Source: CAYPEK01 sp964409645 (GTDB taxonomy: Bacteria > UBP15 > UBA6099). Taken from it: 64,000 bases of DNA. Shown one piece after another: positions 45,501 through 55,923 of the stretch. The first letter of the stretch is position 1. Each line of letters begins with the position of its first letter. The stretch covers positions 1-64,000 of the forward strand of contig CAYPEK010000005.1 of NCBI GenBank assembly GCA_964409645.1. The letters are read 5' to 3'. Made by a program: the position numbers and the translations under genes. The notes beneath the pieces are model-generated. The model saw nothing but the letters and a program-made list of their open reading frames with translations. It was not told the DNA's origin and ran no database searches.

Positions 45501-48500
45501 AGGACGAAACTCCGTAGCCGTTATCCAAGCAAACGAACGGCGAGCAGCAGGTGCCGCCGCTTGTGCAGTCCGCGCCGTACGTGATACAAGCTACTCCGCC
45601 CACGTCGCAAGATGTGCCGTTCCACGTGCATCCGTACGTGCCGGCCGCATTCACGCAATCCGTCTCGTTCGTAATCACCTGACAGGCTGCTGCGTTGATT
45701 CCAACACAATACGTTGTGAAAGTGCAGTAGCCGCCGTGCAGGCTGCTGCAATTTGTTTCGTCGAAATACATGCACTGGGCTTCTCCCGTGAATTCCGTGC
45801 AGTAAGTGCTTTCCCACACGCAGCCGGAGTTCCCGTTGCATTCGGTCTGATTCGCATAAGCCGAGCATCCGGAACTCGAAACAACACACGCGCTGTATTC
45901 AGTGAGCCACGTGCAGTTCGAATCCGTGGTGCATGACGTTTCGTCAGTGTATCCGGTGCACTGCGGGCCGCCTGCGTAGCATGACGTGCCGTCCCACGTG
46001 CAGTACGTGCCGTGTATCGTGCACCAGTTCGAGTCGCCGCTGAAGAAGCCGCAGTTGGCCGAATCATAGAACTCCATACAACCCGATACGCCGTCATAGT
46101 AACACGATGAATTGTTATTGCAGCTCGCCTGATCCGTGTACGCCGAGCAGCCGATTGCGCCGCCCGCCACACACTGCGAGTTTCCGGTGTCCCACGAGCA
46201 ATAGACGTCGGAAGAACAAGTAGCCTCATCCGCCAAAGACGGGCAGCAGTCCATCGGGCAGTACATCGTCGTTTCGCCGCCGTTGCAGGCCGCGTCGCCG
46301 CAGAATGTCGATTCAACACAAGAGGATACTCCGTAGCCGTTATCGACACAGGAGTACGGATAGCAGCAGGTGCCGCCGCTCGTGCAGTCCGTGCCTAACG
46401 AGAGGCATGAGCCGGTCGAACAAGTCGATGTCTCAGTGCTCCACGTGCATCCGTAGCTTGTGCACATAGCTTCATCGGTCGCCATAGAGCAATCAACAAC
46501 CGACTGGGCCACTCCGCAGTAAGTATAAGTGTAATCCCACTGGCAATTCGTGTCCGCTCCGCATGTGGCTTCGTCCATATGTTGCGAGCAGATACCGGCC
46601 TGCGTGAAGTGGCAGTAGCTGTTTGTGGCATCCCATTCGCAGCGCTCCATCATGTCATTCAAGCAGTCTGATTCATTAGCATGTATAAGTTGGCAATCGC
46701 CGTAGTTCGTATAGCAGTTGCCGGCCGTGTAGTTCCACCCACAGTTAAAACTTACCTGACAAGTCGATTGATCCGTCACCGATTCACACAGAACCTCATT
46801 CGCGCAGACGTATCCGCTGGTTGTTTCCGTACAGACACCGTTGCAGCATCCGACCGTTCCGCCGGGCACACAGCCCTGTCCCGCAGGCACGCATGTTCCG
46901 TTGTTCGTGAAGCAGAGCCCGTATGTAGTATCCCATACGCAACTCAGATTTCCTTCGCATGTTGTCTGATCCGTCACCACGTTGCAGCCGTCCACCGGTA
47001 CGCAGGATTCGACCATCCACGTGCAAGCGGAATTTGTGGAGCACGATGCGCTGTCGGAGTAGGCTTCGCATCCGGAGCCGCAATCGGTCGATTGTTCTCC
47101 GTTGCAGCAGACTCCGTCGCCCACCGTCAGATCGCAGCTCACGCACGTGTTATTTGTCTTATCACATGCCATGTAAGCTCCGCACTGATAATTATCCATG
47201 CAGTAACCTGCCGGGCATCCTTCATTGTCGGGGATTCCGGCGACATCCGGACACATATCGCACACATCCGGAAGAAGGTCGTTATCCATGTTCGCGGGTC
47301 TCGTGCTGACGCAGACGAAGCCGTTGCAGACGTCGCAGTACGCGCCGCTTGCATTGCCTACGCATTGTTCGTCAGTGAGGCACTGGACTGAACAGCCGTT
47401 GTTATAGGTGGAGCCGGCTTCCGTCGGACACGAGTCGCAGGAATCCGGGATTCCGTCCGTATCTGCGTCAGTCGGCTCAGTCGCCGCGCACATCCCCGTG
47501 CACTCATCATAGATTCCGCTGCAGCAGTCAGCCGGACCGAGAGCGGGCATCCCCGATTCGATACAGGCACAGTCGTTCGCGCACCAGCCGGCCGATTCGC
47601 CCGCCTCGCATACGCCGTCGAGGTCGCACATGCAGTCCTGCGGGCATGTGGCGTTATCTTCGGTCCCTTGGTCGAACCCGCAGAACCCGTCTCCGCAAAC
47701 CGCGGCGCAGTCATTGCACCAATATTTGCTTTCATTCGAATCGCAGTAGCCGCTGAAATCGCAAGCGCAGTCGCTCGCGCACGAGAATGTTGTTTCACCG
47801 TTGTAATATTCACAAACACTATCGTTGTCGCACGTTGCAGTCGTCGAAGAAGATTTACACACCATCATCATCAGCGCCGAATCCAGCTCGCAGACGTTTG
47901 TCGCATCGCAGCAATCCGCCGCCGTTGCGCATGTTTCATAAAGGCCGCTGCACACCGGGCAACCGCCGCTTGCGAGCGTTCCGGGAGCACACGGGCAGCC
48001 GTCTTGGCTGTTGATGACCGTGTCCGCGTCGCAGTCGCCGCTCGCCACCGAGAAGCTGCACCCGTTCGAGCATGTCGTTATAGTGCTGCCGCTACAGTCC
48101 ACCGTACAACTGTTGACGCTTAATTCATAAGCATCACAGTAGCCGTCGCCGCACTTGCAGTCCGCCGGACAGCTCTGTGCTGTTTCCATATAATCACAAA
48201 CTCCGTTGCTGTTGCATTCGCCCGAAACAGGTTCGCAGACACCTGATACTGAGTTACAGAATGACGAAACAGTCTGGCTGCATTCGCTGGTGCTTGTGCA
48301 GGCACAGCCGAACGCCTTCGGGGCTATCGAGCATTCATCCCTTACCGGACAAGTCTTTGTTGCCAAGTCGAGCGCGCTGCCATCGTAGCAGATACACCCG
48401 CCGGCGTCGTAGTCCGGATAGGAGTCCGCGGGGCAGGTACAGTAGGAATTACTGTACGTATCCGGAGACATCCCAGCCGGGCAGGCCGCCGTGCATTCGC

Positions 48501-51500
48501 CTGTCAGCGGATTGATGTAAGGAGTCGCCGCGCCACAGACACATGTGCCGGTGGTGTCCGGCACCATGCCCGTCGGACAGCCGTTCGAGCATGCGCCGCT
48601 GTCCGGGTCGAGATAAGTGCCTGTCGGGCACACGCAGGTCTTAGTTTCAGTATTAGCAACACGCGGCGACGGGCATGCCGTCACGCACGAGCCGTAAAAT
48701 TCATCGAGGAAATATCCGGTGGGGCACGAAGTTGCGGCCGCCGGGCAGAAGTTATTCTGCGCCGAGCCGTACATGCAGGGGCATTCGTCCGCCGTGTTCG
48801 CCGCGCCGTCCGAATCGCAGTCCGTTTTCGTTGTGCTCAACAGATCGCAGCCTTCGGCATCCGTACCGGCCGGGCAGAGCTTCTGCGCCACTCCGGTATC
48901 GCTTACCTGAACACCGGTCTGGTTGACGCACGGTTCCGTTCCGTTCGCGACTTCAACCGAGTTCGTGATTCCGTCCGCGTCGCAGTCGCCGCTGCCTACC
49001 ATGTAGTCGCAGCCCGCGCCCGCCGTGCCGGACGGACAAATTGTTGTGGATACCGTGGAAACGCATTTCTTTGCGTAGAAATCGAGATACATCGATGTCG
49101 CGCCCGAGGGGCACACGCAGAGGCCGTCTATCGCGTCGCCTACCTGACCGCCCGAGCATGTCGCCACGCATTTGCTCTGAAGTTCGTCGTAGTACGGCGT
49201 GCTCGCCGGGTTGCATATACATGAGTTAGTTGCGGTGTCAACTATGAATCCGTTCGCTGTCGGACATGAAGCTACCGACACGCAGTAATCTTCCGGCCCG
49301 AGAATCGTTCCGTTCGGGCAGTAACACGTACCGGTCGTGGTGTCCGCAACCTGTCCGCCCGTGCACGTATCCACGCACGCGCCGACCGCTTCGTCGAACA
49401 CCTTTCCGCCGCATCTCGTATATGCCGGCATCTCGCACACCATCAGCGTCGAGTTCCACACCGTGCCGGAGGGGCACATGCATGTGCCGTCGGAGGCTTT
49501 CACCTGACCGCCGATACACGTTGTGGTCGCCGTCGTCGATGTAACCTGCGTATAGAATGAAGAACACTTGCTTGTCGCAGCGTTCCAGTAGCAGTTCGTG
49601 TCCGTTTCGCAAGTTGTCTTGGTTGTAAGTGTTACGCAGCTTGACGGCTTGCTTGCCGCGTTCAGCGGATCGTAAACCGACTCGACTTCGTACTTATCGG
49701 TGAACCCGTCGCCGTCGGTGTCTTTATTATAAGGATTAGTTCCTATCGCCAATTCCTGAGAGTTCGAAAGTCCGTCCGAGTCGCAGTCGCCGGAGGGATT
49801 CGCCACCGCGTCGCACTTAGCCGCGCAGGCCGGGTCTGACTTCGTGATCGTCACCGCGCTGTTGAACGCGTTGCAGTCCACGCCGTTCAGAACGAGGTCG
49901 CCGTCGCAGTCCGCGTATGGATCGGAGTTGTTGCAGCCGCAAAGCGTGTCTTCGTCCACCTTGCCGTCGCCGTCGTTGTCGATCCCGTCCTGAGATTCCT
50001 CGTCAGCCTTACCGTCGCGGTCGTTGTCCTTTGCGTCTCCGCAAACCATGTTGACGAGCACGCACGAACCGGCGGTCGAGCCGGCCGTTGTGTAAACCCA
50101 CTGGCAACCCACGGACGCGAAGCACGTGTCCTTAGTCGTCAGCGCCGAGCATCCCGTCGCGGTTGACATGTTGGCGGGCGCGTCCTCGTCGATCAGACCG
50201 TCGAAGTCGTTGTCGATCCCGTCTATGGGGTCTTCGCCGATACGGCCGTCGCAGTCGTTGTCGATCCCGTCGCCCGGCGTCATTGTCGTTATCGACGGAA
50301 TGCACGAGAAGCTGTTGATGATAACCGAAGCCACGGCGCTCTTGCCGCCGGGGATGTCCGCTTCAACCGTGAGCGGATTCTTCGGTCCTGTCTGAATCTG
50401 CATTTCCGCCTGAGCGTAATACTTACCGTCGCTCGCCGCGCCGGAGAGTCCGGTGATCGGCATCAGCGTCGAGTTACCATAAAGCGTTCCGGCGTCATCG
50501 TGGAAATTCACGAGCAAAGCGCCCGAGAACGCACTTGCCGATTTAACAACCACTCTCGCCTTGACCCCCGTCAGCCCGTTCTGCCACACGCGGGTCGGCG
50601 TGAGCGTCAGGCTCACATCCTCGATCACGAGTCCGAGCGCCGCGGCGTCCGTCGTCGCGCCCGAGTTCACTATCACTCTCGTTTCCTGCCCATACTGATC
50701 TTTCGCTACAAATTCGATCGATTTCGTGCAGTCTTTGAGGAACAATCCCACTCTCTCGAACATACCGTTGTCGAATTTCAATTGGGAATCGTTCAGAAGA
50801 TTCGTTCCGTCCATTATCAACGACGCGCCCGGCGTAACCGTTCCCGAAATGTTGACGTACGGGCAAGCCGTGAAACCTTCCGACGGGCTGTTGATCGTGA
50901 GTTCCGGCGGCCCTACCACATCGAGACTCACCGTCTGCGCCGCCGAGCATTCGATATTCTGCGCCGAGCACTCAACCGGAATGCTCAGTTCGCCCGCCGC
51001 GCCGAACGATACCTCGCCCGAGAACGAACCGCTTGCGTTCGCCTGAACCGTGGCATCGCCGATCTTGCATGTCGCGCCGGGAACTGTCGTTCCTTCAACC
51101 ACCACCGAAGCGGCCGAAAGCGCAATCTCCGTAACATCCGGTTTGCTTATCGATACTTTACATTCTATTTCCGTTGTGCCGGTGGCCGTCTCCACCTTGG
51201 CCGTCGCGGTCGCGGTTCCGGTTGTTGTGTCAACCGTCGCCGTGCCTGTTGCCGATTCGACCTTGTCGAGCGGCTTGCCCACGCAGCGTCCGTTTGCTCC
51301 GCAGTCCTGACTGCAACATTCCGAGTTAGCGGCGCACGCGTCACCGTTCGGGATGCACGCCGTCGCCACCGCCTGCACTGTGCAAACGTTGTCCACGCAA
51401 CTCTTCGAACAGCACTGCCCGTTGTTCTCGCAGGCCTGCGATGCCGGAAGGCAGGCGCCGCTCTTGAGCGCGTTGCTCTCGCCGGCGCACTGGCCGTTGT

Positions 51501-52149
51501 CGCACCTGCCGGACGCGCAGTCGTTATTGTCGTCGCATTTATCTATTTCTTCATTAGTGACTTTTTTGGGCGGAGCCGGCGGCTGGCCTGAGTTGACCGA
51601 TACCTGCTCGCCTCCCGTCGCCGTCACCGTCTGGCCCTGCGACGTTACGTCCATGATGCCGTCACGCACCGTTACGTTAGTTGTGTTCTCGGGAGTGTTC
51701 TCGATATCGCCTTCCGTTCCGCGAACACCGGCGACCGCCGTAGGGGTCGTAACCTTGAACGATGAATTCGGGTTCTGAAGCTTTTCCGCTTTCAGCTTTA
51801 CTTTCCCCGAAAACAGATCGACATCCGTCTTCACCGTTTTAGTCTTCGGATCGATGTCGATGTTCTTCACCACGAAATTGGTGAACGGCGTGAGCTTGAT
51901 TGTGTTCTGTGAGCTCCATTTGACAACCGCGGATGATTTCGCGCCCGTCTTAACGGCTGTGCCGTTAGGCAACAGCATATTATCTTTTGCCGCTTGCCAA
52001 CTCCCTCCCGGCAGCATGACCTGAACGTCGCCGCTGATAGCGGTCAGGGTCGCGCTGACGGGGATGGCGCGCAGCTTCACGGGGACTATCACTGCAATGG
52101 CAATAAGTACCATTGCAAGCAAAACCCATTTCATGCGCTTTTTACACAT
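42575..52149 (-). CDS. Giant cysteine-rich FecR-domain surface protein (interrupted by assembly gap)
   Basis: GGGAGGG precedes the ATG at 52149 and the frame runs about 9.6 kb to a TAA at 42575, roughly 3,190 residues. The 100 N (43839-43938) shift the apparent frame; both flanks encode the same repeat family, so I treat it as one gene. Order: membrane helix (WVLLAMVLIAIAVIVPV), FecR domain (about 35-170: GDVQVMLPGGSW, VAGVRGTEGDI), knottin-like Cys clusters (about 205-290), Ig-like beta domains (300-620), calcium-type repeats (DGIDNDGDGKVDED, 630-760), EGF/TIL-like Cys segments (900-1250), CGDGYC-type units, then PSI-like repeats to the end. Likely anchored by the N-terminal helix or released, with the Cys-rich part outside the cytoplasm. 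Function unknown; adhesion or a surface coat is plausible. Confidence 0.8.
43681..44152. repeat. Near-identical direct repeat flanking the assembly gap
   Basis: Bases 43681-43838 and 43995-44152 align at a constant offset of 314 with only scattered mismatches. Both carry CAAGATGCAAGTTTGTCGAA and the following CAGATGCAGGTCGTGCC stretch. The gap begins exactly where the first copy ends, which is what a short-read assembly break in a repeat would produce. Confidence 0.85.
43839..43938. other. Assembly gap (100 N)
   Basis: Exactly 100 N, the usual placeholder for a gap of unknown size. The true length, and so the number of repeats in the giant gene, is unknown. Confidence 0.99.
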
Positions 52150-52468
52150 AAATTCCCTCCCGATTTAATAAGGTTGTTTTTAGACAATGAAAAAATAATA
52201 ATGCTGATACTATATTTGTTATTTTGAAGTTTATTCAACATTATCACACAATCAAATCGAACATTACAATATATTTTACCACATAACAAGGTTTATGTGA
52301 AGTCCCTTTTTTTTCAGCCATTTATGGAACTTTTTTCCCTCCTTGCATGTCATAAATAAAAGGACATAAAAGTACGTCTTTAGTTTACCTATGATTTTAT
52401 TGCTTGTCTGTGACCGGAGTCACTTTTTGGAGTGTGATTATGGTCACGCCCGGCTCCGAAAAAACGTT
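52150..52468. other. Regulatory region upstream of the giant gene
   Basis: These 319 bases lie between the Crp-type gene's stop and the giant gene's start, both on the minus strand. The part nearest the giant gene is very AT-rich. On the minus strand, TTGTTA and TAATGT 17 bases apart (about 52262-52290) could be a promoter. Two CRP-type palindromes at 52409-52448 are listed separately. There is no coding frame of note. Confidence 0.5.
52409..52448. promoter_or_regulatory. Two tandem CRP-type binding sites
   Basis: TGTGA-CCGGAG-TCACT (52409-52424) and TGTGA-TTATGG-TCACG (52433-52448) each match TGTGA-N6-TCACA except at the last base. Their centres are 24 bases apart. They lie about 260-300 bases upstream of the giant gene and just past the end of the Crp-family gene. 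Confidence 0.6.
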
Positions 52469-53152
52469 TCAATACACCCTGTTTTTCAGACCGATCGTGT
52501 TTGTTATGACAAATGTGTTCTTTCTGATTCTTATATATCCCATCGTTTCGAGCGTTTTCAGCGCCCGCGTCAGAGTCTCACGTGTCGTCCCGACGAGATT
52601 CGCCAATTCTGTCCGGCTGTGCGCCACGCTGATTTCGATTCCCGCGTCCACTTCGCGGCCGCCCTCGACCGCCATATCGAGCAGGATTCTCGCCAGCCGT
52701 CCGCACACGTCAAGAAACACCAGACTTTCGATGTGCTCGTTGGCGTTCCTCAGCCTGCGGCCCAGAACCGCGATCACTTTTTTCGCCATTTCCGGATTGG
52801 ATGTGAACAGCTTTAGAAAATCGTCCCGCCTTAAAACAAGCACTTCCGTCTTATCTATCGCCACCACCGAGGCCGATCTCGGCTCCCCGTCCAGCAGCGC
52901 CAGCTCTCCGAAAAATTCCGTCGGCTGCAATATACCGACTATGAATTCCTTGCCCTCGTCATCCGTCAGAACAACTTTCACGCGACCGCTGATCAGTGAG
53001 AAAAACGTGTCGCCCTCATCCTGCTTGTGTATTATTGTCTCATTTTTATCATATTCCCTGACAAACGCCAGTTTGCCGAAACTGTCCAGTTCCTTGTCAG
53101 TCAGGCTCGAAAACAACGGCACTTTCTTCAATGCTTCTTTCACTGATATCAT
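52469..53152 (-). CDS. Crp/Fnr-family transcriptional regulator
   Basis: The 227-residue protein has an N-terminal cyclic-nucleotide-binding domain and a C-terminal winged helix-turn-helix. The phosphate-binding cassette FGELALLDGEPRSASVVA keeps Glu83, Arg92 and Ser93, the residues that hold cAMP in E. coli CRP, and no cysteine cluster of the FNR type is seen. The recognition helix reads TTRETLTRALKTLE (R191, E192, R196), matching the RExxxR pattern of CRP that reads TGTGA. GGAGG six bases upstream supports the start. It is transcribed toward the giant cysteine-rich gene, and two TGTGA-type palindromes lie between them, so it is probably that gene's regulator. Confidence 0.92.
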   Translation of the reverse strand: MISVKEALKKVPLFSSLTDKELDSFGKLAFVREYDKNETIIHKQDEGDTFFSLISGRVKVVLTDDEGKEFIVGILQPTEFFGELALLDGEPRSASVVAIDKTEVLVLRRDDFLKLFTSNPEMAKKVIAVLGRRLRNANEHIESLVFLDVCGRLARILLDMAVEGGREVDAGIEISVAHSRTELANLVGTTRETLTRALKTLETMGYIRIRKNTFVITNTIGLKNRVY

Positions 53153-53518
53153 CTGTCGCCTCCGAAAGCCCTATTTGCTGAATCTTCGGCCTTCGCTCAC
53201 ACAAAAAAGGCCCGCCGTTAACGCGCAGGCTGGTTGTTTCTATCCTATCTTGACAACAATAGGGCTCTCCGAAATCATCAGGTTTTGCCTCTAAACAGAT
53301 GCTATTATAATTCATTTTTCAAAAAAATGAAATGGTTTTAATTTAACACAAGTTCTCATAATATTCCGGCCGCAACGGTTTGAAGCGGATGAAATCCCAT
53401 GCAAAAGTCGTATATTATGGCCTTGCCCCTGCTTTATATGAGAAAAGTGGCCGATAATGAAGCAGTTCGCCGCTATGAGCATCGCCCCGGATTCAGATAT
53501 TCATCCGCTAATCCGGTT
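53153..53518. other. Intergenic region upstream of the Crp-family gene
   Basis: These 366 bases separate the amidohydrolase stop from the Crp-family start. They hold a terminator-like hairpin (53203-53230, minus), an AT-rich inverted repeat TTCATTTTT/AAAAATGAA (53312-53332), and CCGGATT...AATCCGG near 53485-53515. No convincing gene was seen; short plus-strand frames here run into the antisense of the amidohydrolase. Confidence 0.5.
53203..53230 (-). terminator. Intrinsic terminator or leader attenuator upstream of the Crp-family gene
   Basis: On the minus strand GCCTGC and GCGGGC (plus 53225-53230 and 53210-53215) form a six-pair stem with one G-T pair and a nine-base loop, then C and TTTTTT (plus-strand A tract at 53203-53208). 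It ends about 50 bases before the Crp-family start, so it either terminates the amidohydrolase transcript or attenuates the regulator's leader. Confidence 0.5.
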
Positions 53519-55261
53519 TCAATGCCTTCTCAGCAACTTGCCGGGTTTGCCGCCGAGGTCGATCTTCCCTTTGTTCAGTGCGTGATGCCCGTTGATGAAC
53601 ACATGGTCGATTCCGCTCGGTGTCCCTTGCGGATTGCTGAAGTTGCAGTTCGGCGCGATTGTCAGCGGATCGAAAACCAGCACGTCCGCAAAGTAATCCT
53701 TTTTGATTAACCCCCGCTGTTTGAGCCGGAAATGCTCCGCCGGCAGCCCCGTTACCTTCCGCACCGCCGTCTCCATTCCCATCATCTTTTTCTCACGCAC
53801 GTACCGGCTGAAAAACTTCGGGTACGCTCCGTAGAACAAGTGCGACGGCTTTCCGAGCCCGAGCAGAATCGTGTCGGTGCTGATCGCCACCTCCGGATTC
53901 TTAAGCGCCGTGAATATGGACTGCTCCGTGAAGTTGTCCTCCGGCTCGCCGAGCGACGAGAACACGAGTATCCGGGCGTCCTCGTCCGCCAGCAGATCGC
54001 ACGCAACATCCAGTGGATGCTTCCCGCGCTCCTCCGCTATGTCGGACAACTTCCTGCCCTCCAGATGCTTGTTCTTTTGCGAGTAAACCGACATTATCCG
54101 TGTCGAGCCCCAACCCAGCAGTTTGAATATGTTCAGCGACCAGCTCTTCGTTCCGGTGTGCGGCCAAGCCATGTCGCCGGTGTCTATGTCTTTTTTAATC
54201 TTTCGCCTCATACGCGGATCCATCAGACGCCGCCCGATCTCTTCCTTCGTTCCGGACAACACCCACGGCGGAAAATACGCCATCATGTGCGTGAACGTCG
54301 TCGTCGTCGGCATCACATCCACGCCGATCGAGATTCCCTTCCGCTTCATCTCTCCTATCCGGTCAAGCTCTTTCTCCATCTCGGCATCCAGCTTGATCGG
54401 CAGCGTCCAGTATTTCGACATATCGATAAAGAACTGCGCCGCCTTCCGGATCAGCGGCCCCGCGGGCCCGAGGTCCGGCACCCAGAACAGATGCGATATC
54501 TGCGCCCGGATCCCGTTCACCCGCGCAACCTCCGCAAGCTCGTCCACCGCCTTCGGCAGTTCGTTCATGTACGTTCTTAAATGACTCGCATATAGCCCGT
54601 CGTACTTCTTCAGCACTCCGCCGAGCTTTACCAGTTCGCGCGTGTCACTCTGCAGGCCCGGCATGTACTGCAACCCGGTTGACATCCCGACGCACCCGGC
54701 GTCCATGCACGTCTCGAGCAGCCGCGACATCTGACCGATCTGTTCGTCGTTCGCCTGATTCGGCGACATTCCCATCGCGTCAATCCGCAGCAGCCCGTGC
54801 GGCGCGAGCAGCGCGCAGTTAAGCGCTAACCCGTTTGTTTCGAGGTGATTCATGTATCCGGCCGTGTCTTTCCACGTCACCTCGCCCGCGATTTCGCGCG
54901 CGGTGAATCCTTCCAGATACATCTTCGACGCTTCGTAGTGCTCCGTGCTCAGCGGCGCCATCGACAACCCGCAGTTGCCGCCGATGAACGTAGTGATGCC
55001 CTGCCTCACCAGCGGCTCAAGCATCTTCGGATGTTCTTCCCTGTAAATCGTCATATCCGCGTGCGAGTGTGAGTCCACGATCCCCGGGCAAACAATCCGC
55101 CCCGTCGCGTCGATCACTTCGCACCCGTTCTGGGCCATGCTTTTAGGAATACTCTTTTCTATCGCGGCTATCCTGCCGCCTTCAATCAGTACATCCGCCT
55201 TATATCCCGGACTCCCGGTCCCGTCCATTACTATTCCGTTTTTTATGAGAAAATCCGCCAT
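53519..55261 (-). CDS. N-acyl-D-amino-acid deacylase-family amidohydrolase
   Basis: I start at 55261 (MADFLIKNGIVMDGTGSPGY) because GAGGAG lies six bases upstream; a longer frame adds 17 poor residues. The 580-residue protein has the amidohydrolase metal site in VDSHSHADM, the D-aminoacylase-type VRQGITTFIGGNCGLSMAPL, GCVGMSTGLQYMPG, and the late KDYFADVLVFDP. Family members release D-amino acids from N-acyl or dipeptide forms with zinc, in the cytoplasm. EARVNGIRAQISHLFW keeps a further His ligand. It is monocistronic by context. D-aminoacylase, D-glutamate deacylase and related dipeptidases are hard to tell apart by sequence. Confidence 0.88.
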   Translation of the reverse strand: MADFLIKNGIVMDGTGSPGYKADVLIEGGRIAAIEKSIPKSMAQNGCEVIDATGRIVCPGIVDSHSHADMTIYREEHPKMLEPLVRQGITTFIGGNCGLSMAPLSTEHYEASKMYLEGFTAREIAGEVTWKDTAGYMNHLETNGLALNCALLAPHGLLRIDAMGMSPNQANDEQIGQMSRLLETCMDAGCVGMSTGLQYMPGLQSDTRELVKLGGVLKKYDGLYASHLRTYMNELPKAVDELAEVARVNGIRAQISHLFWVPDLGPAGPLIRKAAQFFIDMSKYWTLPIKLDAEMEKELDRIGEMKRKGISIGVDVMPTTTTFTHMMAYFPPWVLSGTKEEIGRRLMDPRMRRKIKKDIDTGDMAWPHTGTKSWSLNIFKLLGWGSTRIMSVYSQKNKHLEGRKLSDIAEERGKHPLDVACDLLADEDARILVFSSLGEPEDNFTEQSIFTALKNPEVAISTDTILLGLGKPSHLFYGAYPKFFSRYVREKKMMGMETAVRKVTGLPAEHFRLKQRGLIKKDYFADVLVFDPLTIAPNCNFSNPQGTPSGIDHVFINGHHALNKGKIDLGGKPGKLLRRH

Positions 55262-55462
55262 GCCTGCTCCTCGGTGTTCTACTCCGCAACACAAACCCAC
55301 TAACGATAACATTATTAATTTAAGCTGACAAGCATAATTTTCAAGGGTTTTGCACTTCTTGATATAGATTATTTAATTAACTTTCTTATATACTTCAGTT
55401 TGTCTTTGCCGGTTGCCGGCGAACCCGGTTTGCGGCAATTACAGAGTTAAAGGAGCCTGAAA

Positions 55463-55837
55463 ATGAGCCTGAAAAAAGTCTGCGCACTCTACGCCGTACT
55501 CGTCGGGATATCCATGATCGCGGTCTGGCTGCTCTACTTCACAACCGGAACAATCGCGGGCATCAAGCCGGACCCGAACATACCCGGAATCAGCCTCCAC
55601 ATCGTCGCCGAATTCATCACCGCTTTCGCCCTCCTCGGCGGCGGCATCGGCCTGTTCGCATCCAAAAAATGGGGACGCGACCTCTATTTCCTCGGCCTCG
55701 GACTTCTCATCTACGCCGTCGTCAACAGCCCCGGGTACTACATCAAGTCCGGCGGGCCGATCATACTCGCCATCTTCGGCGGTACGCTCATCATCGCGAT
55801 CGTCTTTTTTACATTCGGCTTATATTTAAAGGATTAA
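55463..55837 (+). CDS. Small four-helix membrane protein, unknown function
   Basis: AAAGGAG precedes the ATG. The 124-residue protein has four hydrophobic segments: VCALYAVLVGISMIAVWLLY, LHIVAEFITAFALLGGGIGL, LYFLGLGLLIYAVVNS and IILAIFGGTLIIAIVFFTFG. A short loop, KKWGRDLYF, lies between the second and third. No family was recognised. It lies 87 bases before an SDR epimerase on the same strand, with AT-rich sequence between. Confidence 0.75.
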   Translation: MSLKKVCALYAVLVGISMIAVWLLYFTTGTIAGIKPDPNIPGISLHIVAEFITAFALLGGGIGLFASKKWGRDLYFLGLGLLIYAVVNSPGYYIKSGGPIILAIFGGTLIIAIVFFTFGLYLKD

Positions 55838-55923
55838 TATAATAACAAGTATTATATATATTAAGGGGAGACGGCGCGGGGAATGCTTTCATCGCGCCTG
55901 TCACGGGTTTCAAGGGTGCCAAT

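Larger units (their letters stand above)
42575..47075 (-). repeat. PSI-like cysteine repeats with higher-order triplication
   Basis: Protein-level repeats of 35-45 residues follow the pattern C-x(2)-Y/x-T/x-D/E-x(2)-S/T-C-x(3)-D/S-C-x-W-x(6)-C, for example CSSYSDETSCIGGTTCIW. A larger block, starting DCTSGGTCC and running through CVDNGYGVSSC to CPMDCC, occurs three times, near 46370, 45545 and 45005. Each copy ends in a CGDxxCxxGExxxxCPxDCC unit, also seen singly further upstream in the protein. Confidence 0.8.

Noticed and set aside
42575..47075. Cysteine repeats as eukaryotic contamination
   Set aside because: The gene has a Shine-Dalgarno site, a bacterial FecR domain, no introns and bacterial neighbours on both sides.
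42575..47075. PSI-like repeats as a CRISPR or tandem DNA satellite
   Set aside because: Repeats are conserved at protein level with diverged DNA and lie in one open frame; there are no constant direct repeats with unique spacers.
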